A stretch of 64,000 nt of DNA from Halosegnis marinus (GTDB lineage: Archaea; Halobacteriota; Halobacteria; Halobacteriales; Haloarculaceae), in NCBI RefSeq assembly GCF_029338355.1, contig NZ_CP119803.1, positions 62,001 to 126,000 on the forward strand, written 5' to 3'. Shown here one piece after another: positions 54,755 through 62,666 of this stretch. A program made the position numbers and the translations under genes. Positions within the stretch are counted from its first letter, which is position 1; every line of letters begins with the position of its first letter. The notes beneath the pieces are model-generated. The model had not been told where the DNA came from. It worked only from the letters and a program-made list of their open reading frames with translations, and did no database searches.

Positions 54755-54791
54755 CTGTCTCGACGAATTGTTGTTCGTAGCCTCTACGAAC
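54681..54791. repeat. Two TCGTA palindromes inside the origin
   Basis: TCGTTCGTA-N5-TACGAACGA at 54681-54703 and GTTCGTAG-CCT-CTACGAAC at 54773-54791 flank the last ORB element. The second is the same 8-bp palindrome as at 2475 and 18407. It lies 4 bases past the stop codon of the next gene. A half-site (CGTTCGTAG) also stands at 55222-55230, just upstream of that gene. Shared binding protein is likely; identity unknown. Confidence 0.6.
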
Positions 54792-54794
54792 GCA

Positions 54795-55220
54795 CTATAT
54801 CTGGTCTCGCCGAATCGTCGCGAGATCCTCGGCACGGCGCGTTGTCCGGTGGCTTCCGTCAGTCACGAGTAACATATCTGGAGCTGTGATCACGGGGGCT
54901 GTGTCACCACGCTCAAATCCCGCGTCGCGAGCGTTCGGCAACTGGACTTGATAGCCGTGGCCTTCGATCTGGACTGCCGTGTAGACAATACGATAAATCG
55001 AGTCCGCATCTCGTGCTACACTCCCAACGAGCTCAACACGTTCACGGCCATCGATCCGATTTCGATTTCCGACGAGGAGTGTCCCATCGACCGCAACGAC
55101 GAAAAGATCAGCGAGGGTGGTCGTCTCTCCGTCTACCTCTTCGACAAGCCCAGCCGTCCGGGCTGGCTTCGTGATTTGAAGCGCGAGCCCGCCCCCTGAG
55201 TTTTTGATGCTGTTGGCCAT
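54795..55220 (-). CDS. Unknown origin-adjacent protein
   Basis: A 141-residue protein without membrane segments or cysteines. It is beta-rich at first (GGLALQITKPARTAGLVEEV, then ADLFVVAVDGTLLVGNRNRI), with an Ile/Val-rich middle (IYRIVYTAVQIEGHGYQVQL) and a basic tail (DGSHRTTRRAEDLATIRRDQ). I recognise no family. The pattern of paired strands and a basic end would fit a small DNA- or RNA-binding protein, but that is a guess. It lies directly beside the origin, and a palindrome half-site is found just before its start. Confidence 0.6.
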   Translation of the reverse strand: MANSIKNSGGGLALQITKPARTAGLVEEVDGETTTLADLFVVAVDGTLLVGNRNRIDGRERVELVGSVARDADSIYRIVYTAVQIEGHGYQVQLPNARDAGFERGDTAPVITAPDMLLVTDGSHRTTRRAEDLATIRRDQI

Positions 55221-55373
55221 TCGTTCGTAGTTGCTGGGAACACGACTTGGTGGTTTGGGTAGTCGCTCGGCTGACCTAGATGCCCCTGTTCAATTGCCTC
55301 TTATATTTGCTCGCCACTGACATTCGTCATCCTCTCCCGAACAGTTAACTCACCGACGGATCTGCGCACATAT

Positions 55374-55886
55374 ATGGATAAGCAGAACGAACTGTATGAG
55401 GAAATAACCCCGATCCTCACTGAAGATGAGCTCGATGAATTACTCAATCTAACTTCCGGACCGCTCGATAGTGCGGCCAAACTCCAACGTGATGCGTTCA
55501 GGCGGCATATCCGAGAACGCTCCGAAGATGAACCTGATAAATTACGGGTAGCTCTCCAGGAGCTCTTCAAGTGGGATAACTATCCCGCTGCGATCGCCCT
55601 TTGGGCTGGCTACATCGAAAAAGCCGATTCACTCCGTTCCGAGGCACGAAGCTTCCAAAGTAGCGACGCGATCGAGTACGCTCTGATCGAGCGTGTCGGC
55701 CAACCAGTCTACAATTCCAGCGATTTTGGAAAGGATGAGCTTGACGATGCCGTTACTTGTGTCCTGCAAACATCAGCTGTAGCGCAGTACCGGCCTGAAT
55801 TCTGGGCAGATGATGAAAAAGCGAGAGCACGAGTGGTGCATGTGCTTGACAAGGAGCTTGAAGACGTCTTCTCAGACGACGTCTGA
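55374..55886 (+). CDS. Hypothetical helical protein
   Basis: A 170-residue soluble acidic protein, almost wholly alpha-helical (MDKQNELYEEITPILTEDEL, then AAIALWAGYIEKADSLRSEA). No domain recognised. An AT-rich stretch (CACATATATGG) overlaps the start codon. The codon use is less GC-rich than in the flanking genes. It is convergent with the frameshifted orc1-like gene, with 49 bp between. Confidence 0.6.
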   Translation: MDKQNELYEEITPILTEDELDELLNLTSGPLDSAAKLQRDAFRRHIRERSEDEPDKLRVALQELFKWDNYPAAIALWAGYIEKADSLRSEARSFQSSDAIEYALIERVGQPVYNSSDFGKDELDDAVTCVLQTSAVAQYRPEFWADDEKARARVVHVLDKELEDVFSDDV

Positions 55887-55935
55887 ACGGTAATCCACTT
55901 TGTATGCGAGTCCTCCCCTGACGTCACTCAACCAG

Positions 55936-56945
55936 TCATTCTCCCCGCGAGCGCCTGGGCGTATAGCGCCGACTTGGGCCTTCACCCTCACTTCTGATGA
56001 GGTTATACTGCTCGAGCTTGCTGAGGTACTTTCGAACAGTGCGTTTCGATTTCGGGCTCGTGACTCGTCCCGTATATCGCTCATAGATGTCCTTCGGCAT
56101 CAGCGCCCCCGATTCAAGGAGGATGTCGTAGAGGAGTCGTTGATCATCAGTGAGCTTATCGAGGCTCCGTTGCCGGAGGGTATCTCTCGCAGCCGGGATC
56201 GCCGTTCGAATGTGCTCCTCTGTTATTGTGTCGGCACTATCCCATTCCGCTTCTTGGGCTGCTTGGCGGAGGAAGGTGATCGCATCACGAGCGTTTCCGG
56301 CAGCTGCATCTGCCAAGTGGTCCAGGTGGGGCGCATCAATCGCGCCTGGGGCGAGGCCAGCCTTCGCTCGAGCTTCGAGTATCGCGACGAGCTCGTCGTG
56401 GCTGTATTGATCGAAGTGAATCCGCATTGCCCCCGCAATCGTGATCGAACACGTTCGTCAAGCGGGTCGAGGATGTCCTCCTCGCGATTAGCGATCAGGA
56501 TCAGTGTGAGCTCCGGAATCGCCCATAGTTCGCGAAGGAGATCCTTATCGGCAAGTTGATCGACCTCATCGAGAATCACAACATACGGCTCTGCAAGCTC
56601 CTCCAGCTGGCGCAACATCTCATCCTGTGGGGTGTTCCGACGGATCTGGTGGGTTGGACCGATTCCGTCGAGCAAGTCGAGGAGCACACGGAAGCGCTTC
56701 GAGTGGTTCCAACAGTCGATATACTGTGTTTGTACCCCGAGCGCTTGTTCCTCCAGCTTCGCTGTGGTGAAGCGTGCAAGGCATGTCTTCCCTGCGCCCG
56801 AGGGTCCTTCGATGAGTGTGTCTTGGGGGACGTCTCCCTCAACGACTGGTTCGAGGGCGTTCCGGAGGCGGTTTTTCTCCGCGTTCCGGTGGACAACGTC
56901 CCCGGGAACCCAGTCCGCATCGAGCACACGGGCGTTGTGAAGCAT
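55936..56945 (-). pseudogene. Second Orc1/Cdc6-like gene with a single-base frameshift
   Basis: Two frames together give one Orc1/Cdc6-like protein of about 336 residues. The first (from ATG 56945) has Walker A IEGPSGAGKTCLARF, Walker B PYVVILDEVDQLADK and sensor LILIANREEDILD, and stays in register up to RVRSRLRG. The second frame continues MRIHFDQYSHDELVAILEAR, GNARDAITFLRQAA and a winged helix (LLYDILLESGALMPKDIYER). The shift falls at a run of five G near 56431-56435; one more G would restore the frame (RLRG-AM-RIHF). Either the gene is dead, or the base call is wrong, or a slippage event restores it. A 22-bp repeat lies 46 bp upstream. Confidence 0.8.
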
Positions 56946-56991
56946 CTGTTATCGAAGGGAGATATGCTGTGAGGGCATAAGCGGCAGGGGC

Positions 56992-57013
56992 GGGCTTCCG
57001 GGTTTCCGGGTTT
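56992..57013. repeat. 22-bp direct repeat, copy 1
   Basis: GGGCTTCCGGG followed by TTTCCGGGTTT, i.e. tandem TTTCCGGG units, lies 46 bp upstream of the orc1-like start codon. An identical 22-bp copy in the same orientation stands at 60800-60821, 39 bp before the polymerase operon. The core TTCCGG is shared with the ORB elements, and the GGGCTTCCGG part equals that of the ORB at 54610. Confidence 0.7.
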
Positions 57014-57104
57014 GGGAGAGTCGACTGCTCATAGGCGATTTCGATAGGGTATCTTTCACTGTGTCTATGTCCTGATCACTCCTGACTGGGTGAGAACCCG
57101 GTGG

Positions 57105-57611
57105 TCACGATGTCGGATACTCCCACACAAACAGAGGAATCGAGAAATCAAAATACTGCTTGAGCACCGCCTGAACGTCATTTTCTGTTCGACCAAGTGT
57201 GGGGAAATTGACGTATGAGGGGATCAATAGCACACCTGCATCAGCGCTTCTGCCCATCGAAAACACGTCCGGATCGCGATGAGCAATCTCCATTTTCATC
57301 AGGTGCCAATTTGCGCGCATCTGCTCGCCGCTTTCGTGCTCGACCACAACCCCATCCTTATACGCGTCAAAGCTGGCTCGGCGAGAAACCATGTCGTAGC
57401 CGACAGTCGTTTCAAACTTCACGGATACTTCCTGTTCCCAGCCGAGTGGGTCCAGTAGCTCACGTCGCTCACTCAGGTATTGGTTCCCGCCACCATGGTC
57501 GATATACGCTTCCGCAATTGCTGGGAGCTCCTGCTTCAATCCTTTCGCCTCGATGATCTCTCTACCCCCATTGAACGACCATGTGTCGCGTCTTCGAATT
57601 TCTGGCTTCAT
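57105..57611 (-). CDS. BglII/BamHI-like restriction endonuclease
   Basis: A 168-residue protein; the start ATG 57611 is chosen because the open frame upstream runs into the end of the polymerase gene. After a basic N-terminus (MKPEIRRRDTWSFNGGREII) comes EVSVKFETTVGYDMVSRRAS, then FDAYKDGVVVEHESGEQMRA with Asp 82, Glu 91 and Glu 93, the Asp...Glu-x-Glu set used by the BglII/BamHI group, where the second acid replaces Lys. NWHLMKMEIAHR and LLIPSYVNFPTLG also fit that fold. By family it cuts a specific palindrome. No cognate methyltransferase is adjacent; it follows the polymerase operon by 73 bp. Confidence 0.65.
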   Translation of the reverse strand: MKPEIRRRDTWSFNGGREIIEAKGLKQELPAIAEAYIDHGGGNQYLSERRELLDPLGWEQEVSVKFETTVGYDMVSRRASFDAYKDGVVVEHESGEQMRANWHLMKMEIAHRDPDVFSMGRSADAGVLLIPSYVNFPTLGRTENDVQAVLKQYFDFSIPLFVWEYPTS

Positions 57612-57684
57612 CGGCTGAGATGTCCGTTCTACATTGCTTACCCTTTGGGGCTGAGACGACACTATACCGTGCCGGGCGGCGGTG

Positions 57685-59811
57685 TTACTCCGATATTTTC
57701 GAGAACGATGTGAGTGTTCGCTCCGTCGTCTCACGGAGCTCACGCCGAATGTCCGTCTCCCCATACCCCATCGGGGAGAGCACGCTTGTGGCTGCTCGAA
57801 TCAGCTCTGTGGCGTAGTAGGCTGGATCATACGCTTCGATCTCCTCGAACGCGAGTCGCACACGCTCGGGACCGTGCGTATCGTCGTCGACGATAACATA
57901 CTCGACATCTTGGCCAGGGGCACGCGTAAGCCCGAGGGCGCGCGCCCGTCGCAGCGCCGCGGTCGTCGCCGTTCGCTGCGTGTATGCTTCCAAGGGCTTC
58001 GACGTTCGCGCTGTTTCGACCAGCGCGGCTGGGTCGACGTCTTCGTCACGCAGCCGCGTGAGCGCGCTGGAGAGCTCTTCGATAACAGTAGCTGTATCAC
58101 GCGATTGATCGTACGTCTCGACGAGCCGCCGTTGGATATCGGCGATGTACGCAGGGGTCGATCGCTGGCGTGTCTCGATCCCCCGGAACTTGTACTCGTC
58201 GCGACCAGCGACCTTCCCGAAGTACTTCGTCAGCGCACCGGCCTCCGAGTCACGTTTCGGGACGAAGGCAACCCACTCGAAGTCGTTCTCGTGTTCGAGC
58301 GGAATGTTGACATCGTCAGTGATAGCTGCACAGATGTCGGCGAGCGGCTCGTGCGTGTCGACACGCGGAGTCACCCACAACGAGTCGATAATTCCGTGCA
58401 CGACACGCCATCCCCCGCGTTCCAGTCGCGCCTTCGCGTCGAGCATGAGCTCGCGAGCGACAGCATTGATCGCTTCATGACACTCGATCCGCCCGAATTT
58501 CGCATTGCGGTAGCCTTGATAGCCGAAACACGAGACGAGAATCCATTTCAACGCATCCGCGCGGTGCTCGAAGTGTGCCCGCTCTGTGGGATCGTCTGTG
58601 GTGGCGATTCGCTCTTTGTAGGCGGCTCGATCATCGATGATTGGCCGAAGGACGTCCGGAATGAATCCACGGTCATCACACAGCGAGTAGTCGAGTCCCG
58701 GCACGTCTGCACGGTCATGACAGTCGCAGTCCGTCGTCTCCGGGGAGATATTCCACTCGCACATAATGTTCGGATACAACGAACCGAAGTCGATCTCTGA
58801 AATATCCTCGTGGACGCCAACCTCTGGAGAGAATATGAAACCCCCTCGATCGGCGGCGTGCAGTTGCTCGACGGACTTGAACGCCTCTGGATCCCACTTG
58901 TTCCACGGCGCGAGGACATCGCGAGCGGTCGCCTCGCGAAGCTGGATCGCCGTGAGAATGTTGCCGATCGATCCCCACGCAGTCTCCTGAATCGGCTTCC
59001 ACGAGCGCTCGACGAGATCGAGGATTCCCTCAAGGCCACCCTTATCCAACATGAAGCTGTTCAACCGATCGATGATGGCTCGCCCCGGGATAGCGTATCG
59101 GGCTGGCGAATGTCCCACCTGGCCGTAACTCTCGTAGGTACTCGCCCCGGCTAATTGTTGATACCCAGAGCGACGACCAAGCGCGAACGCGTCGAGGCCG
59201 TGGTCATCCGCTGCCGATTCAAGCAGTGGGATCAGCTGAGCCGACGAACAGAGAAGGACATCCGGATCCACCGTGTCGAGTCGCTCGGCAAGGACTCGGA
59301 GCGTGGTCGCAGTGTCTCCGGCAACTGTCTCACCGTCGATCTGGAGGGCGTCAATGCGTTTCTCGGCGAGGTGCGGCTCAGCGAGAGTCAGCTCAAGTGT
59401 TCGGAGCGCCCGGGCAGGGACTGGTTCGGTGTCCGTTTCGAGGCAGTAGCGAAACTGCGGTGAAAGGTCAACGTTGTACAGGCGGAAGGTCGCGGGTTGG
59501 AATGCCGCCGGCTCATGATGATGGCGGATCTCGTTCGCAAGCGTTCGAAGCTCCCGTTCACGGGCGACGTCCACTCGGAGCACACGTGTCCGCGTCTCGG
59601 CGCCGAGCTCCGTGTAGTGGCGCTCTGCAGCGAGGTGGACGACTTTTGGATCGTCGGTGAGCCGCTCGTGGAGCGTCACAAGCGCAGTATCAGGGCCATC
59701 GATGTACAGCGTCGGGGCATAGTCGGGATTCGTGACGGTGTCGACCCCATCGCTGGTTGCGTGCCACTCGACCACGCCGCCGTCGTGAAACTCAACCGTC
59801 AAGAGTGGCAT
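57685..59811 (-). CDS. Divergent family-B DNA polymerase (PolB2-like)
   Basis: A 708-residue protein from ATG 59811, which overlaps the preceding gene by 20 bp. Palm motif A is SEIDFGSLYPNIMCEWNIS with Asp 341; motif B KWILVSCFGYQGYRNAKFG begins at Lys 422; motif C is VHGIIDSLWVT where YGDTDS would be expected, so the first Asp is Ile 474 while Asp 476 remains. The exonuclease motifs are lost: the DIE of Exo I is replaced (RTLELTLAEP), and no Exo II NxxxFD is found. This is the pattern of archaeal PolB2, once called inactivated but with activity shown for one member. Short length and neighbours suggest a repair or translesion role. Confidence 0.82.
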   Translation of the reverse strand: MPLLTVEFHDGGVVEWHATSDGVDTVTNPDYAPTLYIDGPDTALVTLHERLTDDPKVVHLAAERHYTELGAETRTRVLRVDVARERELRTLANEIRHHHEPAAFQPATFRLYNVDLSPQFRYCLETDTEPVPARALRTLELTLAEPHLAEKRIDALQIDGETVAGDTATTLRVLAERLDTVDPDVLLCSSAQLIPLLESAADDHGLDAFALGRRSGYQQLAGASTYESYGQVGHSPARYAIPGRAIIDRLNSFMLDKGGLEGILDLVERSWKPIQETAWGSIGNILTAIQLREATARDVLAPWNKWDPEAFKSVEQLHAADRGGFIFSPEVGVHEDISEIDFGSLYPNIMCEWNISPETTDCDCHDRADVPGLDYSLCDDRGFIPDVLRPIIDDRAAYKERIATTDDPTERAHFEHRADALKWILVSCFGYQGYRNAKFGRIECHEAINAVARELMLDAKARLERGGWRVVHGIIDSLWVTPRVDTHEPLADICAAITDDVNIPLEHENDFEWVAFVPKRDSEAGALTKYFGKVAGRDEYKFRGIETRQRSTPAYIADIQRRLVETYDQSRDTATVIEELSSALTRLRDEDVDPAALVETARTSKPLEAYTQRTATTAALRRARALGLTRAPGQDVEYVIVDDDTHGPERVRLAFEEIEAYDPAYYATELIRAATSVLSPMGYGETDIRRELRETTERTLTSFSKISE

Positions 59812-60076
59812 CGGTCTCCTCGGTCTCTTCGAGCTTGGCCACTCGCGATTCGAGCTGGCGACGCTCTGCTTCAAGCCCAATCACCATCGATAACAGGAGC
59901 GCCGTTGTCGGATCGCTCCGATTGAGATAACCGGCGGCATCGGCGTATTGCTCTGCGTAGGCGAACACGGAATCGAAGTCCTGCGTCGCGTCATGGCGAA
60001 GCGCGCGCCGGTAATCGCCCCACTGATCCCGTCGGCCCTCAAGGAACCGCCGGTACGTGGGACTGGTCCGGCCCAT
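59792..60076 (-). CDS. Small helical protein of the polymerase operon
   Basis: A 94-residue protein: a basic first helix (RTSPTYRRFLEGRRDQWGDY), a second (FDSVFAYAEQYADAAGYLNR), and a third leading into a coiled coil (LLLSMVIGLEAERRQLESRV). Its ATG follows the RecA-like stop without any gap and its end overlaps the polymerase start by 20 bp. In haloarchaea a small gene of this type accompanies PolB2-like polymerases; it may be an adaptor between polymerase and the RecA-like protein. No function is known. Confidence 0.7.
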   Translation of the reverse strand: MGRTSPTYRRFLEGRRDQWGDYRRALRHDATQDFDSVFAYAEQYADAAGYLNRSDPTTALLLSMVIGLEAERRQLESRVAKLEETEETDATLDG

Positions 60077-60760
60077 CTATGCCACCCCGGCAAATTCCAT
60101 CTCGGATGCAGCCTCGACGAGCGTGGTGTCGCTGACTGCGCCGAATAGCTCGACCCAATATGGAATGGTCGTCTGCCAGCCTCCCTGGACCGGGTAGGCC
60201 CTTGTCTCGAAATCGTCACCCTCGAACAAACAGCCAAAGGGAGTCGTCTCGGCTGTTAGTTCACGGTCAGCGACCGTCGCGACGCGGTCGGCAAGCTCGT
60301 CGGTGGGGGCTGTTGAGACGAGTACGGCCACATCGTAGGTTTCGGCGAGTCCCTTCAGGCCAGTCAGGACAGCATCAAGCAGCGCATCGCGTTCGTGTGT
60401 TGGAACATCGTCGTCACGGTACAGCGACGTGATGTTCGGCAGGCAGAGCAATCCTGTCGAGCTGGTGGTTCGTGCCACCAGCCTGCGACACAGGGAGAAA
60501 TGCTGGTAGGCGGTAAACGCTCGAGCGATCTGTAACCCGGAAAGTGTGGCCTCCGAGTGGGCCCGCTCGTAGAGCCGATAGGTACTGGCCACGTTCCGAC
60601 TATCGACCCAGTATGCATGGTCGGTTGTCGGCAGTGCATCGAGGACGATTTCGTGGAATGCGGGCGACTGCGGGTGGTCAACCTGTAGATGTGTAATCCC
60701 AGAATCAATGTCTGGAATGGCCTGTCGGCGATGGCTTGTGCGGCTGGATGGTGTGTCCAT
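60077..60760 (-). CDS. RecA-fold protein without Walker A, first gene of the polymerase operon
   Basis: A 227-residue protein. Order of strands and helices fits a RecA/RadA core: HLQVDHPQSPAFHEIVLDAL, AYWVDSRNVASTYRLYERAH, IARAFTAYQHFSLCRRLVAR, then the Walker-B-like strand TGLLCLPNITSLYRDDDVP and the next VAVLVSTAPTDELADRV. No GxxxxGK[TS] loop is seen, so ATP binding is probably lost. Such inactivated RecA-like proteins next to PolB2 have been compared with the bacterial ImuA-ImuB mutagenesis cassette. The operon runs from here to the polymerase. A 22-bp repeat lies 39 bp upstream of the start. Confidence 0.7.
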   Translation of the reverse strand: MDTPSSRTSHRRQAIPDIDSGITHLQVDHPQSPAFHEIVLDALPTTDHAYWVDSRNVASTYRLYERAHSEATLSGLQIARAFTAYQHFSLCRRLVARTTSSTGLLCLPNITSLYRDDDVPTHERDALLDAVLTGLKGLAETYDVAVLVSTAPTDELADRVATVADRELTAETTPFGCLFEGDDFETRAYPVQGGWQTTIPYWVELFGAVSDTTLVEAASEMEFAGVA

Positions 60761-60799
60761 GGGGCCGCATGCACGCCAGGATGGATAGGTGTCGAGTGT

Positions 60800-60821
60800 G
60801 GGCTTCCGGGTTTCCGGGTTT
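60800..60821. repeat. 22-bp direct repeat, copy 2
   Basis: An exact copy of the repeat at 56992-57013, extended by another TTTCCGGGG unit to about 60830, 39 bp upstream of the polymerase operon. Same strand and nearly the same distance from the next start codon as copy 1. Fits a shared operator for both transcription units. Confidence 0.7.
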
Positions 60822-60955
60822 CCGGGGTTCAGTGTGGTGTGATCGGTGATGAGTCCTACGTCTGTGAAACTCCGTGTGTATCGATCTCTTCTGTGTCGTA
60901 GCTCATCGGCCCCTGATACTATTTACCCTCCACAATTCTGAATGTCTACTATCAA

Positions 60956-61387
60956 ATGGCTCCGGAAGATGTAATCCGAAATCCTGGGCATGTCGACGGG
61001 GAGCTAGCCGAATTTCACGCGGCGGCAGATCTCGTCGAGCACAATTGTCGCGTTTCATACACCCACGGCTTGTACAAATACGACCTGATCGCAGACAGGG
61101 AAGACGAGCTCCTCCGTGTGCAGGTTAAGAAGGCCAGACAGGACACAGATAAGAGCTGGAAGTATTCGATACCAACTGGTGGGTATACCAACGACGAAAT
61201 TGATCTCTTTGCGGGGTACGCACCTGGCCCAAACAAAGTGTTCTACGTCCCGGTCACAGATACCGGGAAGGAGTTTCGTGTCCTGGATAAGACGGGGGAG
61301 AACATGAACGAACACAATCGTGATCTGGCAAAGCTGATCGACGACTATACCTTCGAACGAGCGTTTCGGAAGCTGCGTGATGAGTGA
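60956..61387 (+). CDS. PD-(D/E)XK endonuclease, group-I-intron endonuclease type
   Basis: A 143-residue protein. The core is YKYDLIADREDELLRVQVKK with Asp 43 and Gln 56-Val-Lys 58, the D-QxK variant of the PDDEXK_11 group (relatives of the I-Ssp6803I intron endonuclease), preceded by a helix (LAEFHAAADLVEHNCRVSY) that usually carries the first acidic residue. After it comes YSIPTGGYTNDEIDLFAGYA, the typical loop and helix of that family. No intron is nearby, so it is likely a free-standing nuclease. The start follows TATCAAATGGC; an AT-rich promoter lies at about 60915-60945. Confidence 0.8.
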   Translation: MAPEDVIRNPGHVDGELAEFHAAADLVEHNCRVSYTHGLYKYDLIADREDELLRVQVKKARQDTDKSWKYSIPTGGYTNDEIDLFAGYAPGPNKVFYVPVTDTGKEFRVLDKTGENMNEHNRDLAKLIDDYTFERAFRKLRDE

Positions 61388-61423
61388 GTACAAGCGCCTT
61401 CTTCTGCCCCCTTGAGACAGTAA

Positions 61424-61522
61424 TTAAGTTTCGCGCTGTGTGAATCACGGGACATCGATGCAGTGTTGAGTTTCGATCGGGACTTCGATGGACTCGTCGA
61501 TCGCATTGAACGGGGACGCTGA
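61424..61522 (+). pseudogene. Remnant of a PIN-domain (VapC-like) toxin
   Basis: A 32-codon stretch ending at TGA reads ALCESRDIDAVLSFDRDFDG, then LVDRIERGR. This matches the C-terminus of archaeal VapC toxins, where a strand is followed by S(F)D.DFD with the last metal-binding Asp. A stop codon (TAA at 61421) cuts it directly upstream and no N-terminal part or antitoxin gene is found, so only the tail survives. In family members the domain cleaves RNA; this piece cannot. Confidence 0.6.
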
Positions 61523-61659
61523 AATTGGGCGGTGGGTGTCGACACCTACTAGAGGCAATCAGCTCCACTCCTGGCGACAGATGCAGCCAGTCTGCTTCCG
61601 ATGAACGTGCCAGGGCTGCCGATCGTCTGGTGCCGTCGCAGGATCACGGCACCACTACC

Positions 61660-61977
61660 TCAACGGACCAGTGACCCAAGCCACCCGAGGAGCTCCGTCA
61701 CCAGTCCTCCAAGTACCTGCCAGTCAATTCCGGGAATTACGCCTGCAAAGAGCGCGCCCAGAAACACGGCGGTCGTGACAACGAGTGAAACAGCCCCATG
61801 CCGGGCGGCGGCTCCGGCGAGCTCAACGACGATGCCGAACACAATGTGCGCGCGAACCCCTGCATAGAGGAGCATCGCCGTCGAAACCAGGGCGCCGGCC
61901 GAGACGCCAACAATCCCGAACGTGTCGAGCATGTACGCGACGGCCAGCTGCAGTGCCTCACTGACCGGGGCCATCAT
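61660..61977 (-). CDS. Small membrane protein, last gene of right-edge operon
   Basis: A 105-residue protein whose ATG (61975-61977) overlaps the stop of the previous gene by 4 bp. Three likely membrane helices: LQLAVAYMLDTFGIVGVSAG with continuation (about 8-42), AHIVFGIVVELAGAAA (about 44-60) and VSLVVTTAVFLGALFAGVIP (about 64-84), with an amphipathic end. No motif recognised. Role is presumably tied to the two membrane proteins encoded before it. Confidence 0.6.
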   Translation of the reverse strand: MMAPVSEALQLAVAYMLDTFGIVGVSAGALVSTAMLLYAGVRAHIVFGIVVELAGAAARHGAVSLVVTTAVFLGALFAGVIPGIDWQVLGGLVTELLGWLGSLVR

Positions 61978-62666
61978 TGGTGGTCGTGCTCCTCGATGAC
62001 TGTGTACAGCGCCTGGCCGCGCTCGCATCCGTGTGAGAGCATCTGGTGGAGTAGGCGCTCGGTGTGGGCGCGCTGTGCAGCTGCACGAGCATTGGCCGTC
62101 GCAACGGGGTCGACATCACCCGCAAGGACGGTCAGCGTCCAGCGTCCACACGCCCCGGCGAGGACACGCCACAGCTGCACGCCCTCGGGGGCGAATACTG
62201 TCTCAGGCGTCCTGTGGTGAGCCCACGCCCGATAGCGAGTCCGGGCGGTCTCGTGGCGGGCGAGCGCTCCTTCGTAGTGCGCTTGTGCCGCGGCCGTGCC
62301 CCCGTAGTTCCACGCGAGGGCGCGACCGAGTGGCGTCCCGCGTCTCACCGCGCGAAGGGCTGCGGTTCCACAGGCGCTCGCTGCCGGCCCGAACGAGAGA
62401 GGGAATGCGTGTCGCGGGAGTCGGTCGAGCGGGTGTTCGTGTGCGACATGGGCGTCCCACCACCCGATGAACAGCAACAGCGCAGGGACGACAGCATACC
62501 CGACGCCCAGTGGCGCTGCGAGGAGCCGCCACACTGAGATCGCAAACAAACCACCGAGCATGATGCGTGCCAACGCCGTTCGCGTAAATCGTTGGCCGTG
62601 TCGGTGTGCACGCTGCCGTTCCCGTTCCGATTGGGCCGTCCAGTCGTCGGGAGTTATCGAGACCAC
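61974..62666 (-). CDS. Membrane protein, middle gene of right-edge operon
   Basis: A 230-residue protein started at GTG 62666, which shares a base with the TAG of the previous gene. A basic N-terminus (RERQRAHRHGQRFTRTALAR) precedes two membrane helices (about 33-50 and 56-70, LGVGYAVVPALLLFIGWWD). The remaining 160 residues are soluble and helical, rich in Ala, Arg and His, likely on the cytoplasmic side, with no recognised motif. The operon layout resembles the small membrane genes of haloarchaeal conjugation-like clusters, but this is only a suggestion. Confidence 0.6.
   Translation of the reverse strand: MVSITPDDWTAQSERERQRAHRHGQRFTRTALARIMLGGLFAISVWRLLAAPLGVGYAVVPALLLFIGWWDAHVAHEHPLDRLPRHAFPLSFGPAASACGTAALRAVRRGTPLGRALAWNYGGTAAAQAHYEGALARHETARTRYRAWAHHRTPETVFAPEGVQLWRVLAGACGRWTLTVLAGDVDPVATANARAAAQRAHTERLLHQMLSHGCERGQALYTVIEEHDHQ

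Noticed and set aside
57682-58800. Plus-strand open frame of 372 codons opposite the polymerase
   Set aside because: Shadow of the polymerase gene, whose motifs are clear on the other strand.
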